NCBI GenBank assembly: GCA_905235745.1
Contig: CAJOMN010000015.1
Span: 60,225 to 124,224 of the forward strand
DNA length: 64,000 nucleotides
Source: an uncultured Lachnospiraceae bacterium
GTDB taxonomy: Bacteria > Bacillota > Clostridia > Lachnospirales > Lachnospiraceae
Reading direction: 5' to 3'
Shown here: one piece after another, positions 25,794 to 32,800 of the stretch
Position numbering within the stretch: position 1 is the first letter of the stretch
How the letters are laid out: each line of letters starts with the position of its first letter
Position numbers and translations under genes: made by a program
The notes under the pieces: generated by a model
Databases searched by the model: none
Seen by the model: the letters and a program-made list of their open reading frames with translations, nothing else
Told to the model about the DNA's origin: nothing

Positions 25794-26519
25794 ATGACGC
25801 AGCTGACTGATATTCACTGCCATGTGCTTCCGGGGGTCGACGACGGATCGAGAAACACGGACAAATCCGTCGCGATGCTCCGCATGATGTATGATGAGGG
25901 CATCAGGCGGGCTATTCTGACTCCGCATTATCATAAAGGATACATGGAAGCGGACATCGATACGATGCGGCACCGTTTCGAGGGACTCCGAAAAGCCGCG
26001 GAGGCAGATGGTAAGGCAGCAAATATAGAGCTTTATCTCGGATGCGAAGTGTATTACTATCCGAGTGCGGTATCGTGGCTTGCGGAGGGAACGGTACCGA
26101 CAATGGCGGGTTCCGATTATGTGCTTACGGAATTCGGCTATACGCTTGATAAGCGTTCGATAGAAGACGGCATAACCGGTCTTGTCAATGCGGGGTATAT
26201 TCCGATAATCGCGCATATCGAAAGATATGAAGATCTTGCGGGCGATGTTGACTGCGTTGAGGGTCTTATCGAAAGGGGCGCATATGTGCAGATCAATTCG
26301 GAAGCGCTTACGGGCTCACGCAGGACAAGACGGTTTGTAAAGAAGCTGCTTGATAACGAAATGGTTCATTTCGTTGCTACGGATGCCCACGGGACGGGGC
26401 ACAGGGCACCGGAGCTTGCAAAGGCTTCCGCATATATCGCGAAGCATTACGGGGAGGATTACCATGACAGGCTGTTTGACAGCAATCCTTCCGCAATTCT
26501 GGCCAATGAGTATATATAA
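25794..26519 (+). CDS. cpsB: CpsB/YwqE-type PHP tyrosine phosphatase
   Basis: 241-residue manganese-dependent protein tyrosine phosphatase of the PHP superfamily. Metal ligands are visible in order: DIHCHVLPGVDDGS, TPHYHKGYME, HIERYED and TDAHGTGHRAPE. It would dephosphorylate the tyrosine cluster of the CpsD kinase two genes downstream and so cycle polysaccharide assembly. The ATG is two bases after the previous stop. No signal peptide; cytosolic. Confidence 0.92.
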   Translation: MTQLTDIHCHVLPGVDDGSRNTDKSVAMLRMMYDEGIRRAILTPHYHKGYMEADIDTMRHRFEGLRKAAEADGKAANIELYLGCEVYYYPSAVSWLAEGTVPTMAGSDYVLTEFGYTLDKRSIEDGITGLVNAGYIPIIAHIERYEDLAGDVDCVEGLIERGAYVQINSEALTGSRRTRRFVKKLLDNEMVHFVATDAHGTGHRAPELAKASAYIAKHYGEDYHDRLFDSNPSAILANEYI

Positions 26520-26584
26520 GATACACTTCCTGTTATGATCGTGTGCATTTTGCAGCACTTAAGTGAAAAGGGGATAAGGGGGAA

Positions 26585-27478
26585 ATGGATAATAATCACC
26601 GGGTCGTAAACGACGAGGAGGATGTCCTTGAAATAGACATTCTCGAACTAGGGGGGGCCGTACTGTCCAAGCTTTGGATAGTTATCGTAAGCACGCTTGT
26701 CTTAGCCGCGGCAACATATCTGGTATGTTTCTTTCTGATAACTCCCAAATATGAATCCACAACCAAAATATATGTCATAAACAGGCAGAATTCCGAGTCG
26801 CTGACCTACAGCGATCTTCAGTCGGGAACCCAGCTGACCAAGGACTATCAGGAACTTGTCACGAGCCGTCCCGTTCTGGAGGAGGTAAAGGCAGAACTTG
26901 GGATCGACATTGAAAATGATGATTTTAAGAAGAAAATCACTGTATCTGTTCCCACGGATACGCGTATTGTGTCGATAACGGCCGAAGATACCGACCCGTA
27001 CATGGCAAGGGCAATGGCGGACGGGATCAGGATATCGGCATCCGAGCATATCGCCAATGTTATGAACACGGAGGCTGTCAATGTAGTCGAAGAGGCCAAT
27101 CTGCCTACGGAGATATCAAGCCCGAAGATCTTCAGGAATACGCTTATAGGAGGATTTTGCGGAGCGCTCGCGGCGGTAATGATCATCGTTATCATATATA
27201 TAATGGATGATACGATCAAGAATCCCGATGATGTCGAAAAATATCTCGGGCTCTCGGTGCTCGGGACAATCCCGGTTCTTGACGAAGAACTCGTAAGACG
27301 CAGATCCGCAGGAAAAAAGAGCAAGGAAGCATCTTCGCATTCGCATATCGTCATGACCGAAACATTGTCCGATGCTTCGCGAATAGAGAAGGAAGTACAG
27401 CAAGTATCGGATGAGACGGAGAGTATGCTAAGAAGAGAACAGGACAACGCGGAAAACGACAGGAGGGGCAGACAATAA
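26585..27478 (+). CDS. cpsC: Polysaccharide chain-length determinant (Wzz/CpsC family)
   Basis: 297 residues. Two TM segments flank an outside domain: LWIVIVSTLVLAAATYLVCF (about residues 31-50) and a second at ~183-205, followed by KNPDDVEKYLGLSVLGTIPV, the usual Pro/Gly-rich end of Wzz proteins. A further 60-residue charged tail is cytosolic. It acts as the membrane activator of CpsD and sets polymer length. AAGGGGGAA precedes the ATG; the stop overlaps the CpsD start. Confidence 0.9.
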   Translation: MDNNHRVVNDEEDVLEIDILELGGAVLSKLWIVIVSTLVLAAATYLVCFFLITPKYESTTKIYVINRQNSESLTYSDLQSGTQLTKDYQELVTSRPVLEEVKAELGIDIENDDFKKKITVSVPTDTRIVSITAEDTDPYMARAMADGIRISASEHIANVMNTEAVNVVEEANLPTEISSPKIFRNTLIGGFCGALAAVMIIVIIYIMDDTIKNPDDVEKYLGLSVLGTIPVLDEELVRRRSAGKKSKEASSHSHIVMTETLSDASRIEKEVQQVSDETESMLRREQDNAENDRRGRQ

Positions 27479-28200
27479 TGGCACCGGAGACAAACGAGAG
27501 CCGTAATCTGATAACAATCAACAGAAAGATAACTCTTGATTTTCGCTTAAGCGAGGCGTTTAAAACACTGCGAACGAATATTGATTTTTGCGGGGACGAT
27601 ATCAAGACGATCGCTTTTACGAGCTGTGTTCCCGGAGAGGGAAAATCAACCGTTTCGTTTAATCTTGCGATATCCATGATCGAGGCAGGCAAAAGGGTAC
27701 TGTTCATTGACGCGGACATGCGCAAATCCGTCCTGAACGGACGATACCAGATGTCCCGGGCGACAGGAGGTCTTGCCTATTTCCTTGCGGGAAGAAAGCC
27801 GCTTGAAGAGTGCATCTTCAAGACGAATATCCCGAGGCTCTTCCTGATACCCACCGGAGCCGTGCCGCCCAATCCGGCAGAGCTGCTCGGAGTGAAACGC
27901 TTCAGGAGCGCTATCGATACACTGCGGGATCAGTTCGATTATATAATAATCGACACACCGCCTCTCGGAAGCGTAATAGACAGTGCCATCGTCGCAAAGC
28001 ATACAGACGGTGTCGTAGTCGTAATGGAACCGAAGGTCATAAGCCGCGGTTTTGCCCAGAGGGTTGTGGAACAGCTCCAGAAAGCCGACTGCAACATACT
28101 CGGTGTTGTGCTCAACAAGGCCGATATCGGCGGCAAGTATTACGGCAAATACTATGGCAAATATTACGGCAAGTACTACGGGAGCTATTACGGGAAGTAA
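27478..28200 (+). CDS. cpsD: Bacterial tyrosine kinase (CpsD/CapB) with Tyr-rich tail
   Basis: 240-residue BY-kinase. Walker A VPGEGKSTVSFNLA, Walker A' VLFIDADMRKS and Walker B YIIIDTPPLGS are all present. The C-terminus is a run of five YY pairs spaced by GK or GS (GGKYYGKYYG and onward), the autophosphorylation cluster. Together with CpsC it drives phosphorylation cycling that controls export and polymerisation; CpsB reverses it. The stop is two bases before the next ATG. Confidence 0.94.
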   Translation: MAPETNESRNLITINRKITLDFRLSEAFKTLRTNIDFCGDDIKTIAFTSCVPGEGKSTVSFNLAISMIEAGKRVLFIDADMRKSVLNGRYQMSRATGGLAYFLAGRKPLEECIFKTNIPRLFLIPTGAVPPNPAELLGVKRFRSAIDTLRDQFDYIIIDTPPLGSVIDSAIVAKHTDGVVVVMEPKVISRGFAQRVVEQLQKADCNILGVVLNKADIGGKYYGKYYGKYYGKYYGSYYGK

Positions 28201-28202
28201 GA

Positions 28203-29651
28203 ATGTACAAAAGATACAGGCAGGAGTGGACCAAGCATCTTGATTTTATAATAATAGAAGAGATCAGCCTCCAGATAGCTTATGTGCTTGCTATGTGGCT
28301 CAGATTCCGTGACGTGCTGTATTCGGAAGGAATGTACCGGGAGCTCGGCTTCATTCTGTTCCTCATAGATCTTATCGTCATCATGACGATCAACACGATG
28401 CATAACGTCCTTAAGCGCGGATATTATGCGGAATTTGTGGAAACTCTCAAGGCGTGTATACTTGTCTTTGCGCTGTCGGTAGTGTATATGTACGCGCAGA
28501 AGATCGGCACGGATTATTCACGTATACTGCTGTTTCTCACATTCCTGCTGCACCTTATCATATCATACATCACAAGGATATCTTGGAAATATGTGCTTGG
28601 CCATAAAAAGGTAAGCGACGCGGGCAAGCTTTCGATGCTCGTTGTCGCCGACCCGGCACTTGCCGAGGAAACCGTAAGAACCCTTACGGAAAATCATGGG
28701 GATACATATATAGTCACGGGCGTGGTATTTACCCGGAAGGATAAGAGAGATGAGGTATGCTCCGTTCCGGTGGTCTGCGACATAGAAGATGCCGGAGAGT
28801 ACATATGCAGGGAATGGATAGATTCCGTATTTATCGACTGTGAAAAGATCACCCCGAGAATAGACAAGCTGATGGAAAAGTGCAGGCAGATGACTGTTAC
28901 CGTGCACTTTGCCGTATCGGGATTAAGACATATGGGAAGCCATCCTTTCGGCAACAGGATTGCCGGAATAACCGTGCTCACGGCAACCGTGAAGTATGTA
29001 TCACCGCTTGAGCATGCGCTGAAAAGAGGCATGGACATAATCGGGGGAATTGTCGGAAGTATTGCCGCAGTTATCATTATCGCGATAACGGGACCGATGA
29101 TCAAAAAGCAGTCTCCGGGTCCGGTGATCTACTCCCAGGAGCGCATCGGGAAGAACGGAAAGAAGTTCCGGATGTACAAGATAAGAACGATGCATACGGA
29201 TGCGGACAGCATGAAGTCGGAGCTTGCCGATATGAACCGCAACCGGGACGGCATGATGTTTAAGCTTGACCATGACCCCAGGATCATCGGGAATACGGTC
29301 GATGAGAACGGGGTAAGGCATACCGGGATCGGTGAGTTCCTAAGAAAGCACAGCCTTGACGAGTTCCCGCAGTTCTTCAACGTGCTCCGCGGTCAGATGT
29401 CGCTTGTGGGAACGCGGCCTCCGACAGTTGACGAGTGGGAAAAGTACGAGTTCAGGCACAGAGCGAGACTGGTGTGCAAACCCGGTATCACCGGATTGTG
29501 GCAGACCTCGGGACGCTCTAATATAACCGATTTTGAAGAGGTCGTCGATCTTGATACCCGGTATATCGACGAGTGGTCACTGTCACTGGATATGAAGCTT
29601 CTTATCAAGACGGTATGGCTGCTGGTCAGAGGCGACGCGGGGGCTATGTAG
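28203..29651 (+). CDS. Priming glycosyl-phosphate transferase (CpsE/WbaP family)
   Basis: 482 residues from ATG 28203; a longer frame to 27810 overlaps CpsD out of frame and is rejected. The N-terminus has four to five TM segments, then a CoA-binding-like region, a TM near residue 280 and the catalytic domain: ALKRGMDIIGG, SPGPVIYSQERIGKNGKKF, MYKIRTMHTDA, KHSLDEFPQFFNVL, SLVGTRPPTVDEWEKY and KPGITGLWQTSGRS. It transfers the first sugar phosphate to undecaprenyl phosphate. It is the last gene of the operon; no other glycosyltransferase, flippase or polymerase follows. Confidence 0.92.
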   Translation: MYKRYRQEWTKHLDFIIIEEISLQIAYVLAMWLRFRDVLYSEGMYRELGFILFLIDLIVIMTINTMHNVLKRGYYAEFVETLKACILVFALSVVYMYAQKIGTDYSRILLFLTFLLHLIISYITRISWKYVLGHKKVSDAGKLSMLVVADPALAEETVRTLTENHGDTYIVTGVVFTRKDKRDEVCSVPVVCDIEDAGEYICREWIDSVFIDCEKITPRIDKLMEKCRQMTVTVHFAVSGLRHMGSHPFGNRIAGITVLTATVKYVSPLEHALKRGMDIIGGIVGSIAAVIIIAITGPMIKKQSPGPVIYSQERIGKNGKKFRMYKIRTMHTDADSMKSELADMNRNRDGMMFKLDHDPRIIGNTVDENGVRHTGIGEFLRKHSLDEFPQFFNVLRGQMSLVGTRPPTVDEWEKYEFRHRARLVCKPGITGLWQTSGRSNITDFEEVVDLDTRYIDEWSLSLDMKLLIKTVWLLVRGDAGAM

Positions 29652-29652
29652 C

Positions 29653-29752
29653 ACCTTGATAATTTCATACTTTACATTAGGAAGCGGCTTGCCTTTCGCC
29701 GGATGAAGCATCCGAAACTCCTTTGTTATGCTCTTGCTGACTGTACTTGGTA
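29653..29752 (+). repeat. Direct repeat, copy A (carries the toxin start)
   Basis: Begins two bases after the sugar transferase stop. The first ~68 bases are essentially identical to 30344-30411. Copy A then has an extra ~10 bases containing the ATG of the 42-residue ORF before the two copies match again (CTCTTGCTGACTG). A CGGATG-AAG-CATCCG hairpin lies inside. Confidence 0.85.
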
Positions 29753-29856
29753 CACTGGCATCAATTGTAGGGGTAATCCTTACAATAGTGTTCAGAATCA
29801 AGGACAAACGTAATCATAAAATGAAAGAAAGCAACCGCCATTCTGCCAAGGATTAG
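29728..29856 (+). CDS. Candidate type I toxin, small hydrophobic peptide
   Basis: A 42-codon ORF too short for usual gene calling: a hydrophobic stretch (LLLTVLGTLASIVGVILTIV) followed by a basic, polar tail (RIKDKRNHKMKE). This is the layout of the holin-like/TxpA-type membrane toxins of Firmicutes. No Shine-Dalgarno is visible before the ATG; in such systems it is often hidden in mRNA structure. The last codons overlap a hairpin that is also the terminator of an antisense transcript. Toxicity is inferred, not shown. Confidence 0.6.
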   Translation: MLLLTVLGTLASIVGVILTIVFRIKDKRNHKMKESNRHSAKD

Positions 29857-29916
29857 GTTGCTTTCTTAGTAACTAACGTCTAAGGCGAACCGTTTGCTTT
29901 ACGGTAATGCCTTCTA
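29817..29916 (-). ncRNA. Candidate antisense antitoxin RNA (RatA-like)
   Basis: On the minus strand a start near 29916 would give a ~100-nt RNA covering the 3' part of the toxin ORF. It ends in AAGAAAGCAACC (29867-29856) paired perfectly with GGTTGCTTTCTT (29836-29825), then TCATTTT. The 12-bp stem is almost symmetric, so it may also stop the toxin mRNA. Convergent 3' overlap is the TxpA-RatA plan. Confidence 0.55.
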
Positions 29917-29922
29917 TGTATT

Positions 29923-29951
29923 ATAGTATATCCTAAGAGAAGTTTAGTCAA
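29923..29951 (-). promoter_or_regulatory. Promoter of the antisense RNA
   Basis: Minus strand TTGACT (29951-29946), 17 bases, TACTAT (29928-29923). It points at the 3' end of the toxin ORF and at no other gene. Confidence 0.65.
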
Positions 29952-30036
29952 GAAAAAAAGCAATTTCTCTTGAGATTCTTTTTCGGACAGGATATTCAGC
30001 ATTGAAGAAGCAGAAGAAATAAGGAGGTGGCTGAAA

Positions 30037-30252
30037 ATGACCAAAGTTGGACGGATAATATATGAGGAGACGGTTGCAGCAGTAAATACTGCGGTGGATA
30101 ACAAATCTAGAGACATAGCAATGAATTTTATCGCTGACGGAACCTCACTTGATGTAGTGAGTCGTAATACAGGGCTGGACATGTCGGTAGTTCAGGATTT
30201 GGCCCGGCAAGTATCCGAACAGAAATCTGAATCAACAGTTGTTACAGTATAA
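30037..30252 (+). CDS. Small protein resembling the C-terminal tail of Rpn-type proteins
   Basis: 71 residues with AAGGAGGTGGCTGAAA before the ATG. The segment SRDIAMNFIADGTSLDVVSR and LDMSVVQDLARQ has the helix-turn-helix-like pattern found at the C-terminus of Rpn/PD-(D/E)XK transposase-type proteins, without the nuclease domain. It ends just before a perfect terminator. It lies between the two copies of the repeat and is missing from the decayed copy. Function unknown. Confidence 0.5.
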   Translation: MTKVGRIIYEETVAAVNTAVDNKSRDIAMNFIADGTSLDVVSRNTGLDMSVVQDLARQVSEQKSESTVVTV

Positions 30253-30259
30253 GACGAAC

Positions 30260-30305
30260 AAATATCCCGATGTAAAGTATGAAATCATCTTACATCGGGA
30301 TATTT
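30260..30305 (+). terminator. Perfect 16-bp terminator
   Basis: AAATATCCCGATGTAA (30260-30275) pairs without mismatch with TTACATCGGGATATTT (30290-30305). Symmetric, so it can act on both strands. A diverged copy lies at 30480-30524. Confidence 0.85.
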
Positions 30306-30343
30306 ATATAGGGGCGAAAATCATTCACCCCGGCTTACACAGT

Positions 30344-30525
30344 ACCTTGATAATTTCATACTTTACATTAGGAAGCGGCTTGCCTTTCGCCGGATGAAGC
30401 ATCCGAAACTCTCTTGCTGACTGTCCTTGGTAACTAACGACTAAGGCGAATCGTTTGTACCTTGTTTCTTTTGAAACCATTATCACGATGTAAAGTATGT
30501 AATCATCTTATACCGGGATATCTTG
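30344..30525 (+). repeat. Direct repeat, copy B, decayed and without toxin ORF
   Basis: 30344-30432 repeats 29653-29752 but lacks the ~10 bases holding the start codon, then jumps from CTTGGTA straight to ACTAACGACTAAGGCGAATCG, which corresponds to 29870-29895 of copy A. The toxin body, the antisense promoter and the 71-residue gene are gone. It ends with a diverged copy (30480-30524) of the 30260 hairpin. No gene is seen in 30306-30568. Confidence 0.8.
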
Positions 30526-30568
30526 AGGGAGAAGAAATCATCCCGGATGTTAAGAGTATGGGAAGGGG

Positions 30569-30970
30569 TTAAACCCAATCCTCCAATTCAAGCCCTGCAA
30601 TTCGTGCAAATTCGTGGGTATTGTGAGTGACAAGAGTAAGCCCCAGCGACCTTGCGTGAGACGCTATCAGCATATCGTTTCCTCCGATAATCTGACCCTG
30701 TGATTGGAGTACATGCCTGATTTCTCCATACTCTAATGCCGCCTTGGAATCAAAAGGCAAGATGGTAATTCCGGATAAGAACATCATCAAGGCTATACGA
30801 TTTTGTTCGGGCTTGGAACTATGAAAAATCCCGAACTCCAATTCGGCCATTGCAATAGAAGATATGGAGATTTCGGAAGGCTCATGACTGAGAAGCCGTT
30901 CAAGAACCTGGGGAGGACGTTTGTTTTTGGCATAGGCTATCGTATTTGTATCCAGCATATATCGGATCAA
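30569..30970 (-). CDS. vapC: VapC-type PIN-domain toxin
   Basis: 133-residue endoribonuclease toxin. PIN acidic residues: Asp7 in MLDTNTIAYAK, a Glu in SSIAMAELEFGIF, Asp in IGGNDMLIASHARSLG, and the final LVTHNTHEFARIAGLELEDW. VapC enzymes cut initiator tRNA or rRNA when VapB is degraded. The start overlaps the vapB stop by four bases, giving coupled translation. Length is normal. Confidence 0.92.
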   Translation of the reverse strand: MIRYMLDTNTIAYAKNKRPPQVLERLLSHEPSEISISSIAMAELEFGIFHSSKPEQNRIALMMFLSGITILPFDSKAALEYGEIRHVLQSQGQIIGGNDMLIASHARSLGLTLVTHNTHEFARIAGLELEDWV

Positions 30971-31200
30971 ATAATCACCTCACGATCTGCCAATGGAAGG
31001 CTTGGAATACTATCGGAGAGAAAATCATCAGTAAATAACTCCAAGCTGCTTAGAAGGCTTTGCCATCTATCCTCTTTGGGAAAAAGAATGACAATATTTC
31101 CGATGTGATTGACAAGAACTTCGTCTTCATCAAACCTGCAATTCTTGGGAAGACGAACCGCCTGGCTTCCGCCATTTGAAAAGATTTTTGCTGTATCCAT
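30967..31200 (-). CDS. vapB: VapB-type antitoxin (AbrB/SpoVT fold)
   Basis: 77 residues from ATG 31200, which has AAGGAGGTGATATCT upstream; a longer frame to 31221 would start inside the -10 box and is rejected. The N-terminus TAKIFSNGGSQAVRLPKNCR is the classic swapped-hairpin DNA-binding motif of VapB. The C-terminal part would wrap VapC. It binds the palindrome over its own promoter. Confidence 0.92.
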   Translation of the reverse strand: MDTAKIFSNGGSQAVRLPKNCRFDEDEVLVNHIGNIVILFPKEDRWQSLLSSLELFTDDFLSDSIPSLPLADREVII

Positions 31201-31220
31201 AGATATCACCTCCTTGAACA

Positions 31221-31250
31221 TAGTATATACTTAAATATATACTAAATCAA
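31221..31250 (-). promoter_or_regulatory. vapBC promoter and operator
   Basis: Minus strand TTGATT (31250-31245), 17 bases, TATACT (31227-31222). The palindrome TAGTATATA-CTTAAA-TATATACTA (31221-31244) covers the spacer and -10, so VapBC bound there would block transcription. Confidence 0.85.
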
Positions 31251-31454
31251 GAGAGAAAATCATTCATTGCTTGTAGGGGGATTTTCCCTTTTGGTGACAC
31301 AGTGATACACATGGCAACAACAAGCATCAGGAAACCGTCCGTGGAATGAATGCTTTAATTTGACATTTGCTTTTTTGAGAGCCATGTCAATAGAAACTTG
31401 CTTCGTCCCTCGCTGGGCGCACCAACGACAAGTCTATGTGCTGCATAGTTTTCA

Positions 31455-31590
31455 TAGAAACCTCTACACCAACTTCTATGGCCTCTTTGACCATGATGAT
31501 ATATACGCGTTTAATCGGTTCATGCGTTGGTATTGTAATAGGGTTGTGTCCGGGCTTGCGGAAAGTCCGATGGCTGAAAGAGATATATCC
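31455..31590 (-). pseudogene. HicA toxin remnant
   Basis: In the minus-strand frame running from 31626, the stretch HRTFRKPGHNPITIPTHEPI followed by KRVYIIMVKEAIE matches the C-terminal half of one HicA subfamily (the GSSHYTFRK...NPITIP type). The N-terminal half is missing and no hicB antitoxin follows. It is a fragment, not a working system. Nothing else is recognised between 31251 and 31737. Confidence 0.55.
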
Positions 31591-31737
31591 TTTCTTAATT
31601 ATAAATGGTACCACGGGTGGTATCAAATTAGATTTAAGTAAAAGTACACATGAGAATGGGGATCTTATCGAGAACTCGAAAAGATGTGCTATAAATCAGT
31701 TTAAGGATATAAGACTAAAAGTACTTAGTCAATATGA

Positions 31738-32313
31738 TTGTCGAGAATAGTTTTCGATTCGAGTAACGCGAGTGAAGTTTTGGAAATAGATCATGAAATA
31801 GCTATGTTCGGTCACAAACGTATACCGAGCCATGAGGGAGAGATAGAAGTAGTTGTTGAGGAACCTGCCACACGAATGATCGAGAGAGGACATAATGTAA
31901 TGCCAGACCAGAAGAACACATCGGTCAAGCATATCTTCGTTATAGGATGTAAGAGTATCGGTCTATATGGCGGATATGAAACATTTGTGGACAAACTGAC
32001 TGAACAACATCAGAACGATCTGTCTATTAAGTACCATGTCGCTTGTAAAGCAAATGGCGAAGGCTTCATGGATGAATCTAAGCTCGATGGTGTGGAGAAC
32101 ACTATGATAAATAGCGATGGCACAGTAGTGGAATTTACTTATCATAATGCTCATGTGTTCAAGATTCCATGTCTAAATATTGGGTCTTCTGCGGCAATCT
32201 ATTATGACAGAACTGCGGTTAAGTACAGCATACGTTATTGCAAGGACAATCACATTGAATCTCATGAAGTGCTCCTTTACAGTATAGTACTTTGTTGTTA
32301 TTTATGCAACTAA
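31738..32313 (+). pseudogene. Mosaic fragment of DUF1972-type glycosyltransferases
   Basis: The 191-codon frame joins two N-terminal pieces of DUF1972/rhamnosyltransferase-like enzymes: MFGHKRIPSHEGEIEVVVEE with ATRMIERGHNV (start of one), then HIFVIGCKSIGLYGGYETFV with DKLTEQHQND and YHVACKANGEGFMDESKL (start of another). It continues through YHNAHVFKIP and IYYDRTAVKYSIRYCKDN, then stops; full enzymes have about 380 residues, including the GT4 C-terminal domain, which is absent. No proper start codon or ribosome site is seen at the left end. Remnant of a lost polysaccharide cluster (inference). Confidence 0.7.
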
Positions 32314-32325
32314 ATTTAGTTGCAT
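32304..32325. repeat. Perfect 22-bp palindrome
   Basis: ATGCAACTAAA directly followed by its reverse complement, spanning the stop codon of the mosaic glycosyltransferase fragment. No T-run follows. Confidence 0.8.
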
Positions 32326-32800
32326 GTAGACGGATAATTAATATTATTCTTTAAACTCAATATTTGATGAGTTGATTGATCTGTTTCAAGTGGATTATTG
32401 ACCGGATGCGGTCGTGAAAATCAAAGTGAAACATAGAATTGAATTCTGATGATGAGTATAATGCATGACGTCAGAATTGTTAATACCGGAAATATAAACA
32501 AAGATCAGCTGGGAATCAATGCCTTGGAGAGTTGATTTTTGTGCAACAGTTACAGATTGAGATAAGCGAAGTTGAATAAAATGATTTTCTGTTGTACTTC
32601 CGGAATTATCATGCTAATATACTTATCAAAGCAGAATTTTCTCTTGCGGCACTGCCGCGTCTTGTATGCAATTCTTGCAGATATACGATCTGAATTTCCT
32701 GCTTTTATTCCACAAACTAATTTACGAAGCAGGAATTCGGAAGAACAATGTATTACTGTTCACTCGAATCCTGCCGGTATCACAACAAAGGAGGAACGAC
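32326..32800 (+). other. Low-GC intergenic stretch without a recognised gene
   Basis: About 475 bases. Several short frames are open but none has a ribosome site and a recognisable product together. A possible promoter TTGTAC, 17 bases, TAATAT (about 32595-32623) could serve the Rpn gene. The last bases carry AAAGGAGGAACGAC for that gene. Confidence 0.4.

Noticed and set aside
28130..28197. Tandem DNA repeat near the end of cpsD as a possible recombination site or CRISPR-like array
   Set aside because: The repeat encodes the YYG tyrosine cluster expected of BY-kinases; spacing is in codons and there are no spacers.
27810..28202. Longer start for the priming sugar transferase
   Set aside because: These codons overlap CpsD in another frame and are Arg-rich nonsense; the ATG at 28203 begins the proper family N-terminus.
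31360..31460. Possible P-loop ATPase remnant (VVGAPSEGRSKFLL) on the minus strand
   Set aside because: The loop lacks the GKS/T of a real Walker A and no other family segment is near; too weak to call.
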